Source: UBA4416 sp035439445 (GTDB taxonomy: Bacteria; Bacteroidota; Bacteroidia; B-17B0; Aurantibacillaceae). Taken from it: DNA of 64,000 bases. This document shows, piece after piece, positions 15,313-24,691 of this stretch. The stretch lies in assembly GCA_035439445.1 (NCBI GenBank), contig DAORKG010000011.1, positions 27,171-91,170 on the forward strand. Reading direction: 5' to 3'. The first letter of the stretch is position 1, and the number at the start of each line of letters is the position of its first letter. A model generated the notes under the pieces. That model had not been told where the DNA came from. It made no database searches and worked only from the letters and a program-made list of their open reading frames with translations. A program made the translations under genes and the position numbers.

Positions 15313-17001
15313 ATGAAAAAAATAATACTTGTTTTTTTAAATTTAACTTTTGCTTTCACTATAAAAGGTCAACAACCCAATTTTGATTGGGTAAAACAAA
15401 TTAACAGCAATTGGCACAGCTTCAGTTATGATATACACTTAGATACACTGGGAAATATATATACCGTAGGTAATTTTTTAGGAACAACTGATTTTGATCC
15501 AGGACCAGGAACATATACTTTAACTGCTGCGGGAAGTTGCGACGCTTACGTAGCAAAAATGGACCCATCAGGAAATTTGATCTGGGCTGTTAAAATAGGG
15601 GATACGGACAATGATTACGCCTATAAAGTAAGAACGGATAAAAACAATAATGTATACATTGGTGGTGTTTTTAACGACACAGTTGATTTTGATCCGGGCA
15701 GTGGCGTATATAAAATGAGTTCACTAAATGATGAATCTTTTATATTAAAGTTAAACTCTAACGGGAATTTTATATGGGCAAAAAAATTAAATGGATATAA
15801 TTTCTCGATTGATCATCAATCAAACATAATAGTTAGCGAAACTTTTGGAGGAAATTATGATTTTGATCCGGGCCCTGGAATTTATAATATTAACGGTGGC
15901 TATACCAGTATTGGCATCTCAAAATTAGACTCTTCCGGAAATTTGTTATGGGCTCAAGCATATGCAACCGGTACTCCACCCTTCTATCCGGAATTTTATA
16001 CACTTACAACGGATATCTATGGCAATACCTATTCAATTGGTAGATTTGAAGGGTCATTTGATTTCGATCCGGGTGCAGCAGTAGTAACGTTGAGTTGCAG
16101 CAATACCAAAGACCTTTTTATTTCGAAATTTAGGGCAAACGGAAATTTTGTTTGGGCAAAACAATTTGCAACTACTTCTAATTACAATGAAATGCATTCC
16201 ATTACGGTAGACAAAAAATGTAATGTGTATTCAACAGGATACTTTACTCACACGGCCGATTTTGATCCAGGGGCAGGCACTCATTATTTAAATTCAACAA
16301 CCACTCTGGATCCTGAAATTTTCGTTTCAAAACTTGATTCCTCTGGTAATTTTGTATTAGCAAAAAGTATGGGGGGACCGGATCTTGATTATGCACAATC
16401 TATTTCAGTAGATGAATTTGAAAACATGTATATCTCCGGATCTTTTAGAGGAACATCCGATTTTGACCCGGGTGTTGGAATTTATAATTTAACTGCACCT
16501 TGGCCGGCAAATATATTTATCTCTAAACTAAATCTGCAGGGCGATTTTTCATGGGCAGTTTCTATGGGTGGCTATAATAGCGATTATGGCTATTCCAATA
16601 CAGTTGATAAATTTGGAAACATATATACCACCGGTTGGTTTCAAGACTCTGTTGATTTTGATCCAGGAATAACAACCTTCTATTTAAACGCTCCTGGTCA
16701 CTGGGATGGTTATGTGCAAAAAATGAGTCAATCACAAGTTGGGATAAATGAATTTGAAAAAACAGAAGTCATTAATTTATTTCCTAATCCTACTAATGAT
16801 ATTATATACATTGAAACAACTTTTTTATATAAGAATTTCAAAGTAGAAGTGTATAACAGCTTAGGTTCAAGGGTCATTGAAAAAACATCAGCGGGAAAAA
16901 TAGCTCAAATTAATCTATCGAGCTTATCTAATGGAATATATTTCATTAAAGCGATAAGTGATGATCAGCTTATAAAAACGCAAAAGGTTATAAAACAATA
17001 A
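15313..17001 (+). CDS. T9SS-secreted seven-repeat beta-propeller protein
   Basis: This 562-residue protein has a signal peptide (ending FTIKGQ). Seven repeats of roughly 60 residues follow, each containing a (D/Y/F)FDPG turn: TDFDPGPG, VDFDPGSG, YDFDPGPG, FDFDPGAA, ADFDPGAG, SDFDPGVG and VDFDPGIT. The paired elements SGNxxWAxxxG and NVYxxGxF recur. This suggests a seven-bladed propeller of the SBBP type. Residues from about 475 (INLFPNPTNDIIYIE to the end) form a type A T9SS sorting domain, so the protein should be released or anchored at the cell surface. The ligand or enzymatic role is unknown. Confidence 0.85.
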   Translation: MKKIILVFLNLTFAFTIKGQQPNFDWVKQINSNWHSFSYDIHLDTLGNIYTVGNFLGTTDFDPGPGTYTLTAAGSCDAYVAKMDPSGNLIWAVKIGDTDNDYAYKVRTDKNNNVYIGGVFNDTVDFDPGSGVYKMSSLNDESFILKLNSNGNFIWAKKLNGYNFSIDHQSNIIVSETFGGNYDFDPGPGIYNINGGYTSIGISKLDSSGNLLWAQAYATGTPPFYPEFYTLTTDIYGNTYSIGRFEGSFDFDPGAAVVTLSCSNTKDLFISKFRANGNFVWAKQFATTSNYNEMHSITVDKKCNVYSTGYFTHTADFDPGAGTHYLNSTTTLDPEIFVSKLDSSGNFVLAKSMGGPDLDYAQSISVDEFENMYISGSFRGTSDFDPGVGIYNLTAPWPANIFISKLNLQGDFSWAVSMGGYNSDYGYSNTVDKFGNIYTTGWFQDSVDFDPGITTFYLNAPGHWDGYVQKMSQSQVGINEFEKTEVINLFPNPTNDIIYIETTFLYKNFKVEVYNSLGSRVIEKTSAGKIAQINLSSLSNGIYFIKAISDDQLIKTQKVIKQ

Positions 17002-17009
17002 AGGGTAAA

Positions 17010-17324
17010 CTAATTCATAATCAACTCCGGCAATCCCATTGGAGCTGAGTCGAAAAAGGCAAGTTCAAAAATATCCACTTTCACATCTTTAATAATTGGA
17101 AAAGTTGCTAAAATATCCATTACCGCATTTTGGTCTTTTGCCTGCATGGTTACCCAAAGCTGGCTGCGTTCCATATCTAAAGCATAATTCAGAATGGTTC
17201 TTTCTTCCAAAAGCTGGTTCACGCGTTCGCGTTGCTGCGGAATCAAAGCAGCAAAACGACGGGTAAAAACATCGGGTAAAGTTATATGTACTTGAAAGGT
17301 ATTTAAAGGTTGGAAAAAGCTCAT
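17010..17324 (-). CDS. Small conserved protein, possible YciI/muconolactone isomerase-like fold
   Basis: This 104-residue cytoplasmic protein has no signal peptide. The pattern FQVHITLPDVFTRRFAALIPQQRERVNQLLEERTILNYALD followed by QLWVTMQAKDQNAVMDILATFPI gives alternating beta-alpha-beta units. That is what a dimeric ferredoxin-like (YciI or muconolactone isomerase-like) barrel looks like. I do not recognise a named family and the functional assignment is open. It is a single minus-strand gene between plus-strand neighbours, ending eight bases from the stop of the propeller gene. The ATG at 17324 is used because the frame is closed just upstream. Confidence 0.65.
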   Translation of the reverse strand: MSFFQPLNTFQVHITLPDVFTRRFAALIPQQRERVNQLLEERTILNYALDMERSQLWVTMQAKDQNAVMDILATFPIIKDVKVDIFELAFFDSAPMGLPELIMN

Positions 17325-17375
17325 TTTTGTTCTTAATTTGATAGTAAAAGTAGTGAAGCAATTGAGATTTTGGGT

Positions 17376-17383
17376 TAAATTTG
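17376..17383 (+). promoter_or_regulatory. -7 promoter element for yebC
   Basis: TAAATTTG matches TAnnTTTG exactly and lies 33 bases before the yebC start. A clear TTTG is missing at the -33 position. Confidence 0.35.
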
Positions 17384-17416
17384 TCGAAATTTAGATAATT
17401 TAAGAATTTACAGATT

Positions 17417-18130
17417 ATGGGACGTATTTTTGAAACCAGAAAAGCAACAATGTTTAAACGCTACGCTAAAATGGCGAAGCAGTTTACTAAGATAGGACGT
17501 GAAATTGTGATGGCCGTGAAACAAGGCGGACCTCACCCCGATTTAAATCCGAAATTAAGAGCTTGTATTGCCAACGCAAAGGCAGTTAATATGCCTAAAG
17601 CAAACGTAGAGGCAGCTATTAAACGTGCTTCCGAAAAAGATTCGTCGAACTTTGATGAGATTGTGTATGAAGGATATGGACCTTTTGGGGTTCCTGTGTT
17701 GGTAGAATGTGCCACTGATAATCCAAACAGAACAGTAGCAAACATACGTATGTACTTTACAAGAGCAGAAGGTGCTTTAGGAACTACCGGTTCGGTAAGT
17801 TTTATGTTTGAACGTAAAGGTTTATTTAAAATTGATTCTACCGGTTTAAACCATGATGATGTAGAATTAGATATTATTGATTACGGCGCTGAAGATTTAA
17901 CTTGGGATGATGAAAACAATGAATTAATTGTACAAGTTGCTTTTGCTGATTTTGGTGCGATGCAAGCAGGATTAGAAGAGAAGAAATACATCGTTAAAGA
18001 AACGATTAAAACATACATTCCAACAACAACCAAAGAGTTGACAGAAGAACAAGAAGTAGAATTTAAGAAGATGATTGATAAAATGGAAGATGATGATGAC
18101 ATCATGAACGTTTATCATAATATTGCTTAA
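17417..18130 (+). CDS. YebC/PmpR family DNA- or ribosome-associated regulator
   Basis: The 237-residue protein is full length for the YebC/PmpR family. It begins MGRIFETRKATMFKRYAKMAKQFTKIGREI and continues with RACIANAKAVNMPKANVEAAIKRA, both diagnostic. YEGYGPFGVPVLVECATDNPNRT is the conserved centre. YebC proteins were described as transcriptional regulators, and some members are reported to help ribosomes through proline-rich stretches; the sequence alone does not choose between these. It sits upstream of recJ, separated by a palindromic repeat. Confidence 0.92.
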   Translation: MGRIFETRKATMFKRYAKMAKQFTKIGREIVMAVKQGGPHPDLNPKLRACIANAKAVNMPKANVEAAIKRASEKDSSNFDEIVYEGYGPFGVPVLVECATDNPNRTVANIRMYFTRAEGALGTTGSVSFMFERKGLFKIDSTGLNHDDVELDIIDYGAEDLTWDDENNELIVQVAFADFGAMQAGLEEKKYIVKETIKTYIPTTTKELTEEQEVEFKKMIDKMEDDDDIMNVYHNIA

Positions 18131-18151
18131 TACTTTTACTTTACAGAAGTT

Positions 18152-18211
18152 TGTCAGGCTGAGCGGAGTCGAAGTCTAAACCAAATACTCTTCGACTCCG
18201 CTCAGGGTGAC
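18152..18211. repeat. Dispersed palindromic repeat, subtype B
   Basis: The left arm is TGTCAGGCTGAGCGGAGTCG plus AAG, and the right arm ends in CTTCGACTCCGCTCAGGGTG plus AC. They pair almost perfectly across a 15-base spacer. The core GCTGAGCGGAGTCGAAG distinguishes this subtype from the copy at 24692. It lies between yebC and recJ. Confidence 0.8.
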
Positions 18212-18247
18212 TATAATTTAGTGTTAGAATTTTAATTTATTTTATTC

Positions 18248-19954
18248 GTGCAAAAGAAATGGAACATACATCAAATACACAATGTAGAAGAAGTTTCTGC
18301 TTTGCAAGCGGCATTAGCAGTTGATGCAACCATTGCCAAACTATTATCATTAAGAGGTGTAAAAACTTTTGATGATGCCAAAACATTTTTTCGTCCGAGT
18401 TTAGAGATGCTGCATGATCCTTTTTTAATGAAAGGCATGAGTGTGGCTGTTGACCGTATTGTAAAAGCCATTGCCAATAAAGAAAAGGTGTTGATTTTTG
18501 GCGACTATGACGTAGATGGTACAACCTCTGTAGCACTAGTTTATAGTTTCTTTAAGAAATACATTCCCGAAATCAGATACTATATCCCCGACCGTTATGT
18601 GGAAGGTTATGGTATTTCTTTTAAGAGCATTGATTACGCTCAGGAAAATAATTACTCATTAATTATTGCATTAGACTGTGGGATTAAAGCCAATGATAAA
18701 ATTGATTATGCTAATTCGAAAGGTGTTGATTTTATTATTTGCGACCATCACTTACCGGGTGATGACATACCAAAAGCGGTTGCCGTATTAGACCCTAAAC
18801 AGCACGACTGCCCCTACCCTTACAAAGAGCTGGCAGGATGTGGTATTGGTTTTAAATTAGCGCAAGCTTTTTGCATACAAAATGGTATTGATGAGCAAGA
18901 AGTATTTGAATACTTAGATTTAGTAGTAACGAGTATTGCAGCTGACATTGTTCCTATTACAGGCGAGAATCGTGTATTGGCACACTTTGGTTTAAAACAA
19001 TTAAATGCTAATCCTCGTCCCGGTTTAAAAGCTTTATTAGCATTAAACAAACAACAAGACAGAGAACTTGATATTAATACTTTGGTATTTACCATAGCCC
19101 CTCGCATTAATGCTGCCGGGCGTATAGAGCATGGTTCTAAAGCAGTGGAGCTTTTAATTAGCGATACGCATGAAGCCACTGAGTTCTCTAAAAAAATAAA
19201 CGAAACCAATACTCAACGTCGAGACATTGACATTAGTATAACTGATGAGGCTTTTGAAACTTTAGACTCTGACCCTATTACACCATTTAAAAAATCTACA
19301 GTTTTATTTAATCCAAACTGGCATAAAGGAGTAGTTGGTATTGTAGCTTCACGTATGATTGAACGCTACTATAAACCCACTATCATATTAACCGAATCTA
19401 ATGGTTTAGCAACTGGCTCTGCTCGCAGTGTGAAAGATTTTGATGTGTACACGGCTATTGAAAATTGCTCGCATTTACTTGAACAATTTGGCGGACATAA
19501 ATTTGCAGCCGGCCTAACATTAAAAAAAGAAAACGTAAAAGCATTTGCCGAAGCCTTTGAAAACGAGGTATCTCGCTCAATAACTGATGATATGCTCATC
19601 CCAACAGTAGAAGTTGATTTAGAAATAACACTAGATGATATTAACGATAAATTAGTACGCATCTTAAACCAGTTTGCTCCACATGGTCCTCATAATATGA
19701 CACCTGTGTTTGTAAGCCGAGGTGTATTAGATACAGGCTTTGCCAAAGTTGTAGGAAATAACCATTTAAAGTTAGAGTTATATCAACCCAACTCACAACT
19801 CACCAAAATAGAAGCCATTGCTTTTAATAAAGGTGATTTTTTAAATTTCTTTAAACGCAATATCCCAGTTGACATTGTTTACAAAATAAAAGTAAACGAG
19901 TTTAGAGGAACTACTTCTATTCAATTGATGATTGAAGAGATGAAGACAGCGTAA
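18248..19954 (+). CDS. recJ: Single-stranded-DNA-specific exonuclease RecJ
   Basis: At 568 residues this is the expected length for RecJ, the 5'-3' single-strand exonuclease of recombination and mismatch repair. The DHH-family motifs are present: FGDYDVDGTTS (about 84-94), ALDCGIK (about 142), DHHLPG (about 165) and IAPRINAAGRIEHGSKAVELL (about 285). The C-terminal DHHA1 region contains VVGIVASRMIERYYKP and FGGHKFAAGLTL, and an OB-like domain ends the protein. The start is GTG at 18248. It gives the usual short N-terminus before the first conserved block, and no upstream ATG fits. Confidence 0.95.
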   Translation: MQKKWNIHQIHNVEEVSALQAALAVDATIAKLLSLRGVKTFDDAKTFFRPSLEMLHDPFLMKGMSVAVDRIVKAIANKEKVLIFGDYDVDGTTSVALVYSFFKKYIPEIRYYIPDRYVEGYGISFKSIDYAQENNYSLIIALDCGIKANDKIDYANSKGVDFIICDHHLPGDDIPKAVAVLDPKQHDCPYPYKELAGCGIGFKLAQAFCIQNGIDEQEVFEYLDLVVTSIAADIVPITGENRVLAHFGLKQLNANPRPGLKALLALNKQQDRELDINTLVFTIAPRINAAGRIEHGSKAVELLISDTHEATEFSKKINETNTQRRDIDISITDEAFETLDSDPITPFKKSTVLFNPNWHKGVVGIVASRMIERYYKPTIILTESNGLATGSARSVKDFDVYTAIENCSHLLEQFGGHKFAAGLTLKKENVKAFAEAFENEVSRSITDDMLIPTVEVDLEITLDDINDKLVRILNQFAPHGPHNMTPVFVSRGVLDTGFAKVVGNNHLKLELYQPNSQLTKIEAIAFNKGDFLNFFKRNIPVDIVYKIKVNEFRGTTSIQLMIEEMKTA

Positions 19955-20140
19955 TATTCTCTGCAAAAAATGCCAAATCGATCTTTATTTATTTGCAAAA
20001 AATACAAATAAGCTCCCATTTATTACTAAAAATTACAAATTGGTGCTATAAATCCTCTGATATAAATACTAATTTGCATGATTAACCAAACTAGCTCAAT
20101 CTACTGCAAAAGTCAATTACTTTAAGATTTATCTTGTACA

Positions 20141-20148
20141 TACTTTTG
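20141..20148 (+). promoter_or_regulatory. -7 promoter element
   Basis: TACTTTTG matches TAnnTTTG exactly and is placed 24 bases before the DUF6268 gene. The remaining 180 bases between recJ and this element hold only AT-rich sequence in which I see no gene or hairpin. Confidence 0.4.
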
Positions 20149-20172
20149 ATTCGGAATTAACCATCAAACAGT

Positions 20173-21081
20173 ATGAACAAATACATTTTACTATTCAGAT
20201 TTTTATTAGCTGGTTCTTTAGGTTTTTCGCAAAACTATGTGGATGTTTTAAAAGTAAGCGCAAGCACTAGTCCTAATAACACCTTTGATTCGAGCTCTAC
20301 TAAAACTAAATTAAACGAATTAATGGTTGACTTAACTGTTCCTGTAAAAATAAACGAAGGCTTTTCGGTTTTAACGGGTGTAATTTACGAAGACATACAA
20401 ACCAAATTATTTGCGGATGGAATCGTTAAAAATTTCGGCTCAACATCTGTTAAATTAGGCTTTAACAAACAACTGACTGAAAAATGGTCAACAACAGTAG
20501 TTGCGCTTCCAAAAATTGCTTCAGATTATAATTCATTCAATAGTCGCGATTTTCAAATGGGTGGTATTGCTTTATTTAAATACAAAAAACGCGATAACTT
20601 AAATTTTAAAACAGGCTTATATTATAACTCCGAATTGTTTGGCCCTTTCTTCGTACCTATGTTAGGGATGTATTACCAAAGCCCTAACAAAAAATTTGAA
20701 GCAAACATCATGTTGCCATTACATGCAGATATCAATTACCAAGTATTAAAATTTATGAATGTGGGAGTAAATTTTAACGGACAAATACGCAGCTATCATT
20801 TAAATAATGTGACAGATGCAAACCCTAATACCTATGTTGCCAAATCAACTAATGAATTATTCGCTTACTTAAAATTCAATATTACTAAAAACATCAGCTT
20901 GCAAACAAAAGTTGGTCAGTCATTTGCCCGCAGTTTTAAAGTGTATGACACAAATGATCAGGTAAATTTTGGATTGCCTTTAACCTTTGTTGGCAACAAA
21001 AGAGATCAATTAAATTCAAATTTCTCTAATGGATTAATTTTTCAGGCTACTTTGGTTTACAGAATTAGCTTAGAAAAATAA
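20173..21081 (+). CDS. DUF6268-like outer membrane beta-barrel protein
   Basis: The 302-residue protein has a signal peptide (ending GSLGFSQ). Alternating amphipathic strands typical of an outer membrane barrel follow, ending in the aromatic-containing ATLVYRISLEK. The repeated alternation in VLTGVIYEDIQTKLF, WSTTVVALPKIASDY and NLNFKTGLYYNSELFGPFFVPMLGMYYQSP resembles the DUF6268 family found widely in Bacteroidota. No enzyme motifs are visible. It ends three bases from the convergent dtd gene. Confidence 0.7.
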   Translation: MNKYILLFRFLLAGSLGFSQNYVDVLKVSASTSPNNTFDSSSTKTKLNELMVDLTVPVKINEGFSVLTGVIYEDIQTKLFADGIVKNFGSTSVKLGFNKQLTEKWSTTVVALPKIASDYNSFNSRDFQMGGIALFKYKKRDNLNFKTGLYYNSELFGPFFVPMLGMYYQSPNKKFEANIMLPLHADINYQVLKFMNVGVNFNGQIRSYHLNNVTDANPNTYVAKSTNELFAYLKFNITKNISLQTKVGQSFARSFKVYDTNDQVNFGLPLTFVGNKRDQLNSNFSNGLIFQATLVYRISLEK

Positions 21082-21084
21082 AAA

Positions 21085-21537
21085 CTACTCCCTGTTTTTA
21101 CTATCAATTAAAATAGTTACAGGCCCATCGTTTACTAAACTCACTTTCATATCGGCACCAAATTGTCCTGTTTTAATGGGTTTACTTAGTAGTTGCGATA
21201 ATTGCTGAATACAGTACTCGTAAAGTGGTATAGCTAAATCCGGCTTCGCTGATTTAATAAAAGATGGTCGGTTGCCTTTTTTGGTAGAAGCAAATAAAGT
21301 GAATTGAGACACCAATAATACATCTCCGTTGATGTCTTGTAATGATAAATTCATTTTATCATCTGCATCTGCAAAAATGCGCATACCTATTAATTTTTGG
21401 CACAACCAATCAGCATCTTCTTTGGAGTCTGCTTCTTCAACACCAACTAACACTAAAAAACCTTTTTGTATTTGTGAAAACACTTCACCATCAATTTTCA
21501 CAGATGCTTCAGAAACTCGTTGAATAACAAAACGCAT
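21085..21537 (-). CDS. dtd: D-aminoacyl-tRNA deacylase
   Basis: This 150-residue protein is full length for Dtd, which hydrolyses D-aminoacyl-tRNA to protect translation from D-amino acids. It begins MRFVIQRVSEASVKIDGE and contains the SQFTLFAST motif (about residues 78-86) and the cross-subunit GPVT motif near the C-terminus (VNDGPVTI). Both are essential to the family. It is the last gene of a minus-strand run with the small secreted protein and dsbD. The arrangement looks like chance clustering rather than pathway linkage. Confidence 0.95.
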   Translation of the reverse strand: MRFVIQRVSEASVKIDGEVFSQIQKGFLVLVGVEEADSKEDADWLCQKLIGMRIFADADDKMNLSLQDINGDVLLVSQFTLFASTKKGNRPSFIKSAKPDLAIPLYEYCIQQLSQLLSKPIKTGQFGADMKVSLVNDGPVTILIDSKNRE

Positions 21538-21548
21538 GATTACAAAAA

Positions 21549-21902
21549 TTATTCAACAACAAGAATACTAAATCCCTGAACATAAGGTTTCTTATCTTTT
21601 GTTTTATTAGGACCTGTAGTAATATCAAAATATATTTTACTACCAATGTCTGCATTTTTAAAGATATTATTTACCATGGCGGATATTGTATCCCCTTTAC
21701 ATGCTACTGAAACTAATTTACCATTAGATTTAGCAACTAGTTCCCAAGAAACATAACTCGACCCATTCATTTCATATTTCACAAGTTCACTTAATAAATT
21801 TGCTTTACTGAGTTGAGTTCTGCTAAGCTTAAAGGTTTCTTTTTTTTGCGAAAAAATCACTCCTGAAATCAGGAAAAAAACGATAATTAGAAAATTTTTC
21901 AT
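21549..21902 (-). CDS. Small secreted protein of unknown function
   Basis: This 117-residue protein begins with a clear signal peptide (MKNFLIIVFFLISGVIFSQ), so it is exported to the periplasm or beyond. The mature part (KETFKLSRTQLSKANLLSELV to YVQGFSILVVE) is about 97 residues of mixed alpha/beta character with one cysteine. I do not recognise a family. It lies 11 bases upstream of dtd and 38 bases downstream of dsbD. Co-transcription with dsbD is plausible, but no redox motif is present. Confidence 0.6.
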   Translation of the reverse strand: MKNFLIIVFFLISGVIFSQKKETFKLSRTQLSKANLLSELVKYEMNGSSYVSWELVAKSNGKLVSVACKGDTISAMVNNIFKNADIGSKIYFDITTGPNKTKDKKPYVQGFSILVVE

Positions 21903-21940
21903 TTTTGAAATTAGTAATAATTTGAAAGCATAAAATACAT

Positions 21941-24034
21941 TTACTTTTTGTATTTACTAATGCCTTCTTGTAACCAGTTAATGTATTCAGGAATACTAGG
22001 ATTGTATCCGCGAATAGGCGCTAACACCTGTTCGTTACCATCTACTAAAACATACAAGGGTTGTGTACTTTGTCCGTAGATTTTTTCTTCCATGTATTTA
22101 AACTTATCACCAATGTCGGTAATTTGTCTTTCTTTACCATACCATTGCACCGTCATATAATCTTTAGGATCTAACTCACGTTTATCATCAACATATAATG
22201 AAACTAATACTACATCATTATTTAATCGTTTAGTTACCTCAGGATCAGTCCACACATAATCTTCTGTTTTACGACAATTAGCACAAGCATGCCCGGTAAA
22301 ATCAATTAATAATGGCTTACCAACTTTTTTAGAATAAGCTAAAGCGTGCTCGTAATCATTTTTAAAATGCACAATGCCATTCTTGTTTACTTCCATGTAT
22401 TTTCCAAACTCTGCATCATGAGGAACAGCTGCTTCAGCAGTTGCTCCGGCACTTGAACCACCAAATCCATGAGGAGACTCAGAATATTCTAAAGGAGGTA
22501 AAATACCTGAGAATAATTTTAAAGGAGCACCCCACATTCCCGGAATTAAATAAATCGTAACAAAGAAAGAAGTAATAGCAACAAACAAACGACCAACCGA
22601 CACATGTTTTAAATCGCTATCGTGAGATGTTTTAAACATACCAACTAAGTACATCGTTAATAAAGCAAATATCACAATCCATAATCCAACAAATACTTCG
22701 CGAGTTAAGATACCTGCCTGTACAACTAAATCGGCATTAGAAGCGAATTTTAATGCTAGAGCTAATTCTAAAAATCCTAAAGTCACCTTTACTGCATTTA
22801 ACCAACCTCCTGATTGTGGCAATGAATTTAACCAACCCGGGAAAGCGGCGAATAAACCAAATGGTAAAGCTAATGCTAAAGCAAAACCAAACATACCCCA
22901 AAATGGCCCGGAAATATTACCTGAGGAAGAAGCTTCTACTAATAGTGTTCCAATGATAGGACCCGTACAAGAAAAAGAAACTAAGGCTAAGGTAAATGCC
23001 ATAAAGAAAATACCAATGTATCCTCCTTTATCTGATTTAGCATCCATTTTATTAACGAAGCCACTTGGTAATGTAATTTCAAAAGCACCTAAAAACGACA
23101 TTGCAAATACTAATAATAAAACAAAGAATGCTAAGTTAAACCATACATTAGTAGATAATGAGTGAAGGGCACCGGCACCAAATATTAAAGTAACACCTAA
23201 TCCTAAACCAACATATAATATAATAATAGAAGCTGCATATAGAAAAGCATTTTTAATTCCTTCGGCTTTTGTTTTACTTTGTTTAGTAAAGAAACTCACA
23301 TTCATCGGAATCATAGGAAATACACAAGGTGTTAGTAAAGCTGCTAAGCCTCCAATAAACCCGGCTAAAAATATCCCCCACCAAGATCTTGCTTCTTGTT
23401 TTGGCGCATCTGGCAATCCTTGAGATATAACAGGTTGTTCAGAATTCGCAATTACTGTTGCTTTAGCTGTATCAATTGCTTCTGTAATCGTATCCGAAGG
23501 ATTAACCGCTGTAGATGACTCAACTATTGCTGTAGTTGTTGTATTTACAGAAGCTGCTGAACCTGCAACACAGACAGCAGTTCCTTGTAATTGAAATTCA
23601 AAGGCATCTGCAGGAGGGAAAATACATTTTTCTTCGGTACACGCCTGATACTCATACTTACCTTTAATGGTAATTTTTTTATCTGTTTTTAATTTAACAC
23701 GTTGTGTAAAAGTGGCAGTATGTTTAAAATACTGCACATTCATTTCAAATACTTTATCAAACTCTTTTACTGGTTTACTTTCTGTTGTTTTACCAACCAA
23801 TTCATAATCGCCCGACTTTGTAAATGTAAACACTGTAGGATTAGGACCATCATTTACTGGCGTTAAAGAATACATGTGCCAAGGCTCGTCAATTGCTGCT
23901 GTAAACTGCAAATCATACTCGCACTCAGAGATTTTTTTGGTAGACATTTTAAAATGCACCGGATTATCTTGTGCTTTTAATAAAGATATGCTAGTTACTA
24001 GCGCTAAAAACAGAGGAAATAGTTTCTTTAACAT
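21941..24034 (-). CDS. dsbD: DsbD-type thiol:disulfide interchange protein
   Basis: The 697-residue protein carries the three parts of DsbD. After a signal peptide, an N-terminal alpha domain (about 25-150) holds the cysteine pair in ACTEEKC. A polytopic CcdA-like membrane domain (about 220-480) has the cysteines in TPCVFPMIPM (about 236) and SFSCTGP (about 355). A C-terminal thioredoxin domain has CANC (about 583-586). Electrons pass from cytoplasmic thioredoxin across the membrane to periplasmic proteins. All three cysteine pairs are intact, so the relay should work. The gene lies downstream of a second, free-standing alpha domain. Confidence 0.92.
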   Translation of the reverse strand: MLKKLFPLFLALVTSISLLKAQDNPVHFKMSTKKISECEYDLQFTAAIDEPWHMYSLTPVNDGPNPTVFTFTKSGDYELVGKTTESKPVKEFDKVFEMNVQYFKHTATFTQRVKLKTDKKITIKGKYEYQACTEEKCIFPPADAFEFQLQGTAVCVAGSAASVNTTTTAIVESSTAVNPSDTITEAIDTAKATVIANSEQPVISQGLPDAPKQEARSWWGIFLAGFIGGLAALLTPCVFPMIPMNVSFFTKQSKTKAEGIKNAFLYAASIIILYVGLGLGVTLIFGAGALHSLSTNVWFNLAFFVLLLVFAMSFLGAFEITLPSGFVNKMDAKSDKGGYIGIFFMAFTLALVSFSCTGPIIGTLLVEASSSGNISGPFWGMFGFALALALPFGLFAAFPGWLNSLPQSGGWLNAVKVTLGFLELALALKFASNADLVVQAGILTREVFVGLWIVIFALLTMYLVGMFKTSHDSDLKHVSVGRLFVAITSFFVTIYLIPGMWGAPLKLFSGILPPLEYSESPHGFGGSSAGATAEAAVPHDAEFGKYMEVNKNGIVHFKNDYEHALAYSKKVGKPLLIDFTGHACANCRKTEDYVWTDPEVTKRLNNDVVLVSLYVDDKRELDPKDYMTVQWYGKERQITDIGDKFKYMEEKIYGQSTQPLYVLVDGNEQVLAPIRGYNPSIPEYINWLQEGISKYKK

Positions 24035-24127
24035 AGGGTAAATTTGTTTGGTAAAGGTAGAGCTATTTTCAAAAAAACAGATTTGAGTTTCCCATTAAAC
24101 TCATATCATTATATGATTCCTAAAATG

Positions 24128-24595
24128 CTATTTTTTAGGAGTTGGTTCGGGCACCAAAACCGAAAAGTCAATAATAGCAGGGGGTAAACACTGAACGTCA
24201 TTACAAGTCATAAATTCAAGGGCTGCTTTTATCGTAGTCCCTTTTTGATTTTTTAACTTTATTTTTTGTTTAAAAACTGCTTTTTCTGAAAACACAAAAA
24301 CCTTAGCATCAAATGCAGCTACATATTCTTCATGAGCCTCTCCTTCTTCAACATTACCAATTAATTCAAAATCAGCATTGGGAGTAACAGTGAACGAAGT
24401 AGGAATTGGGCCCACATCTGTAGGGCGTTGAGAATAAATATGCCATTTTTTTTCGATAGTAGCCGTAAAATGAATTTCACCCTCGGTAGAGTTAGTTGGA
24501 ACATATACAGCATTCCAAACAACTGGTTTTAATGGGTTTTGAGAAAATCCGGCAAAAGAGATTAAGGATGCTAATATCAAAAATAAATACTTCAT
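24128..24595 (-). CDS. Free-standing DsbD alpha-domain protein
   Basis: This 155-residue secreted protein (signal peptide ending FAGFSQ) resembles only the N-terminal periplasmic domain of the DsbD encoded 93 bases downstream. Shared features are the EKKWHIYSQRPTDVGPIPTSFTV block against EPWHMYSLTPVNDGPNPTVFTF in DsbD, and a redox-like cysteine pair in TCNDVQC against ACTEEKC. It has no membrane or thioredoxin domain. It may receive electrons from DsbD and pass them to particular substrates, or it may be a duplicated remnant under drift. The intact cysteines argue for function. Confidence 0.8.
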   Translation of the reverse strand: MKYLFLILASLISFAGFSQNPLKPVVWNAVYVPTNSTEGEIHFTATIEKKWHIYSQRPTDVGPIPTSFTVTPNADFELIGNVEEGEAHEEYVAAFDAKVFVFSEKAVFKQKIKLKNQKGTTIKAALEFMTCNDVQCLPPAIIDFSVLVPEPTPKK

Positions 24596-24691
24596 ATTTT
24601 TTATTCTAATTTTCAGTGAAAATAATAATTAAAAACAAGCTTACTTAAAGCTATTTCTTAAAAAATGTTAGTATTATATATACTGCATCTT

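Noticed and set aside
17089..17361. Second minus-strand frame over the 104-residue gene
   Set aside because: Its sequence has no plausible protein character; the other frame has a regular beta-alpha pattern and a better start.
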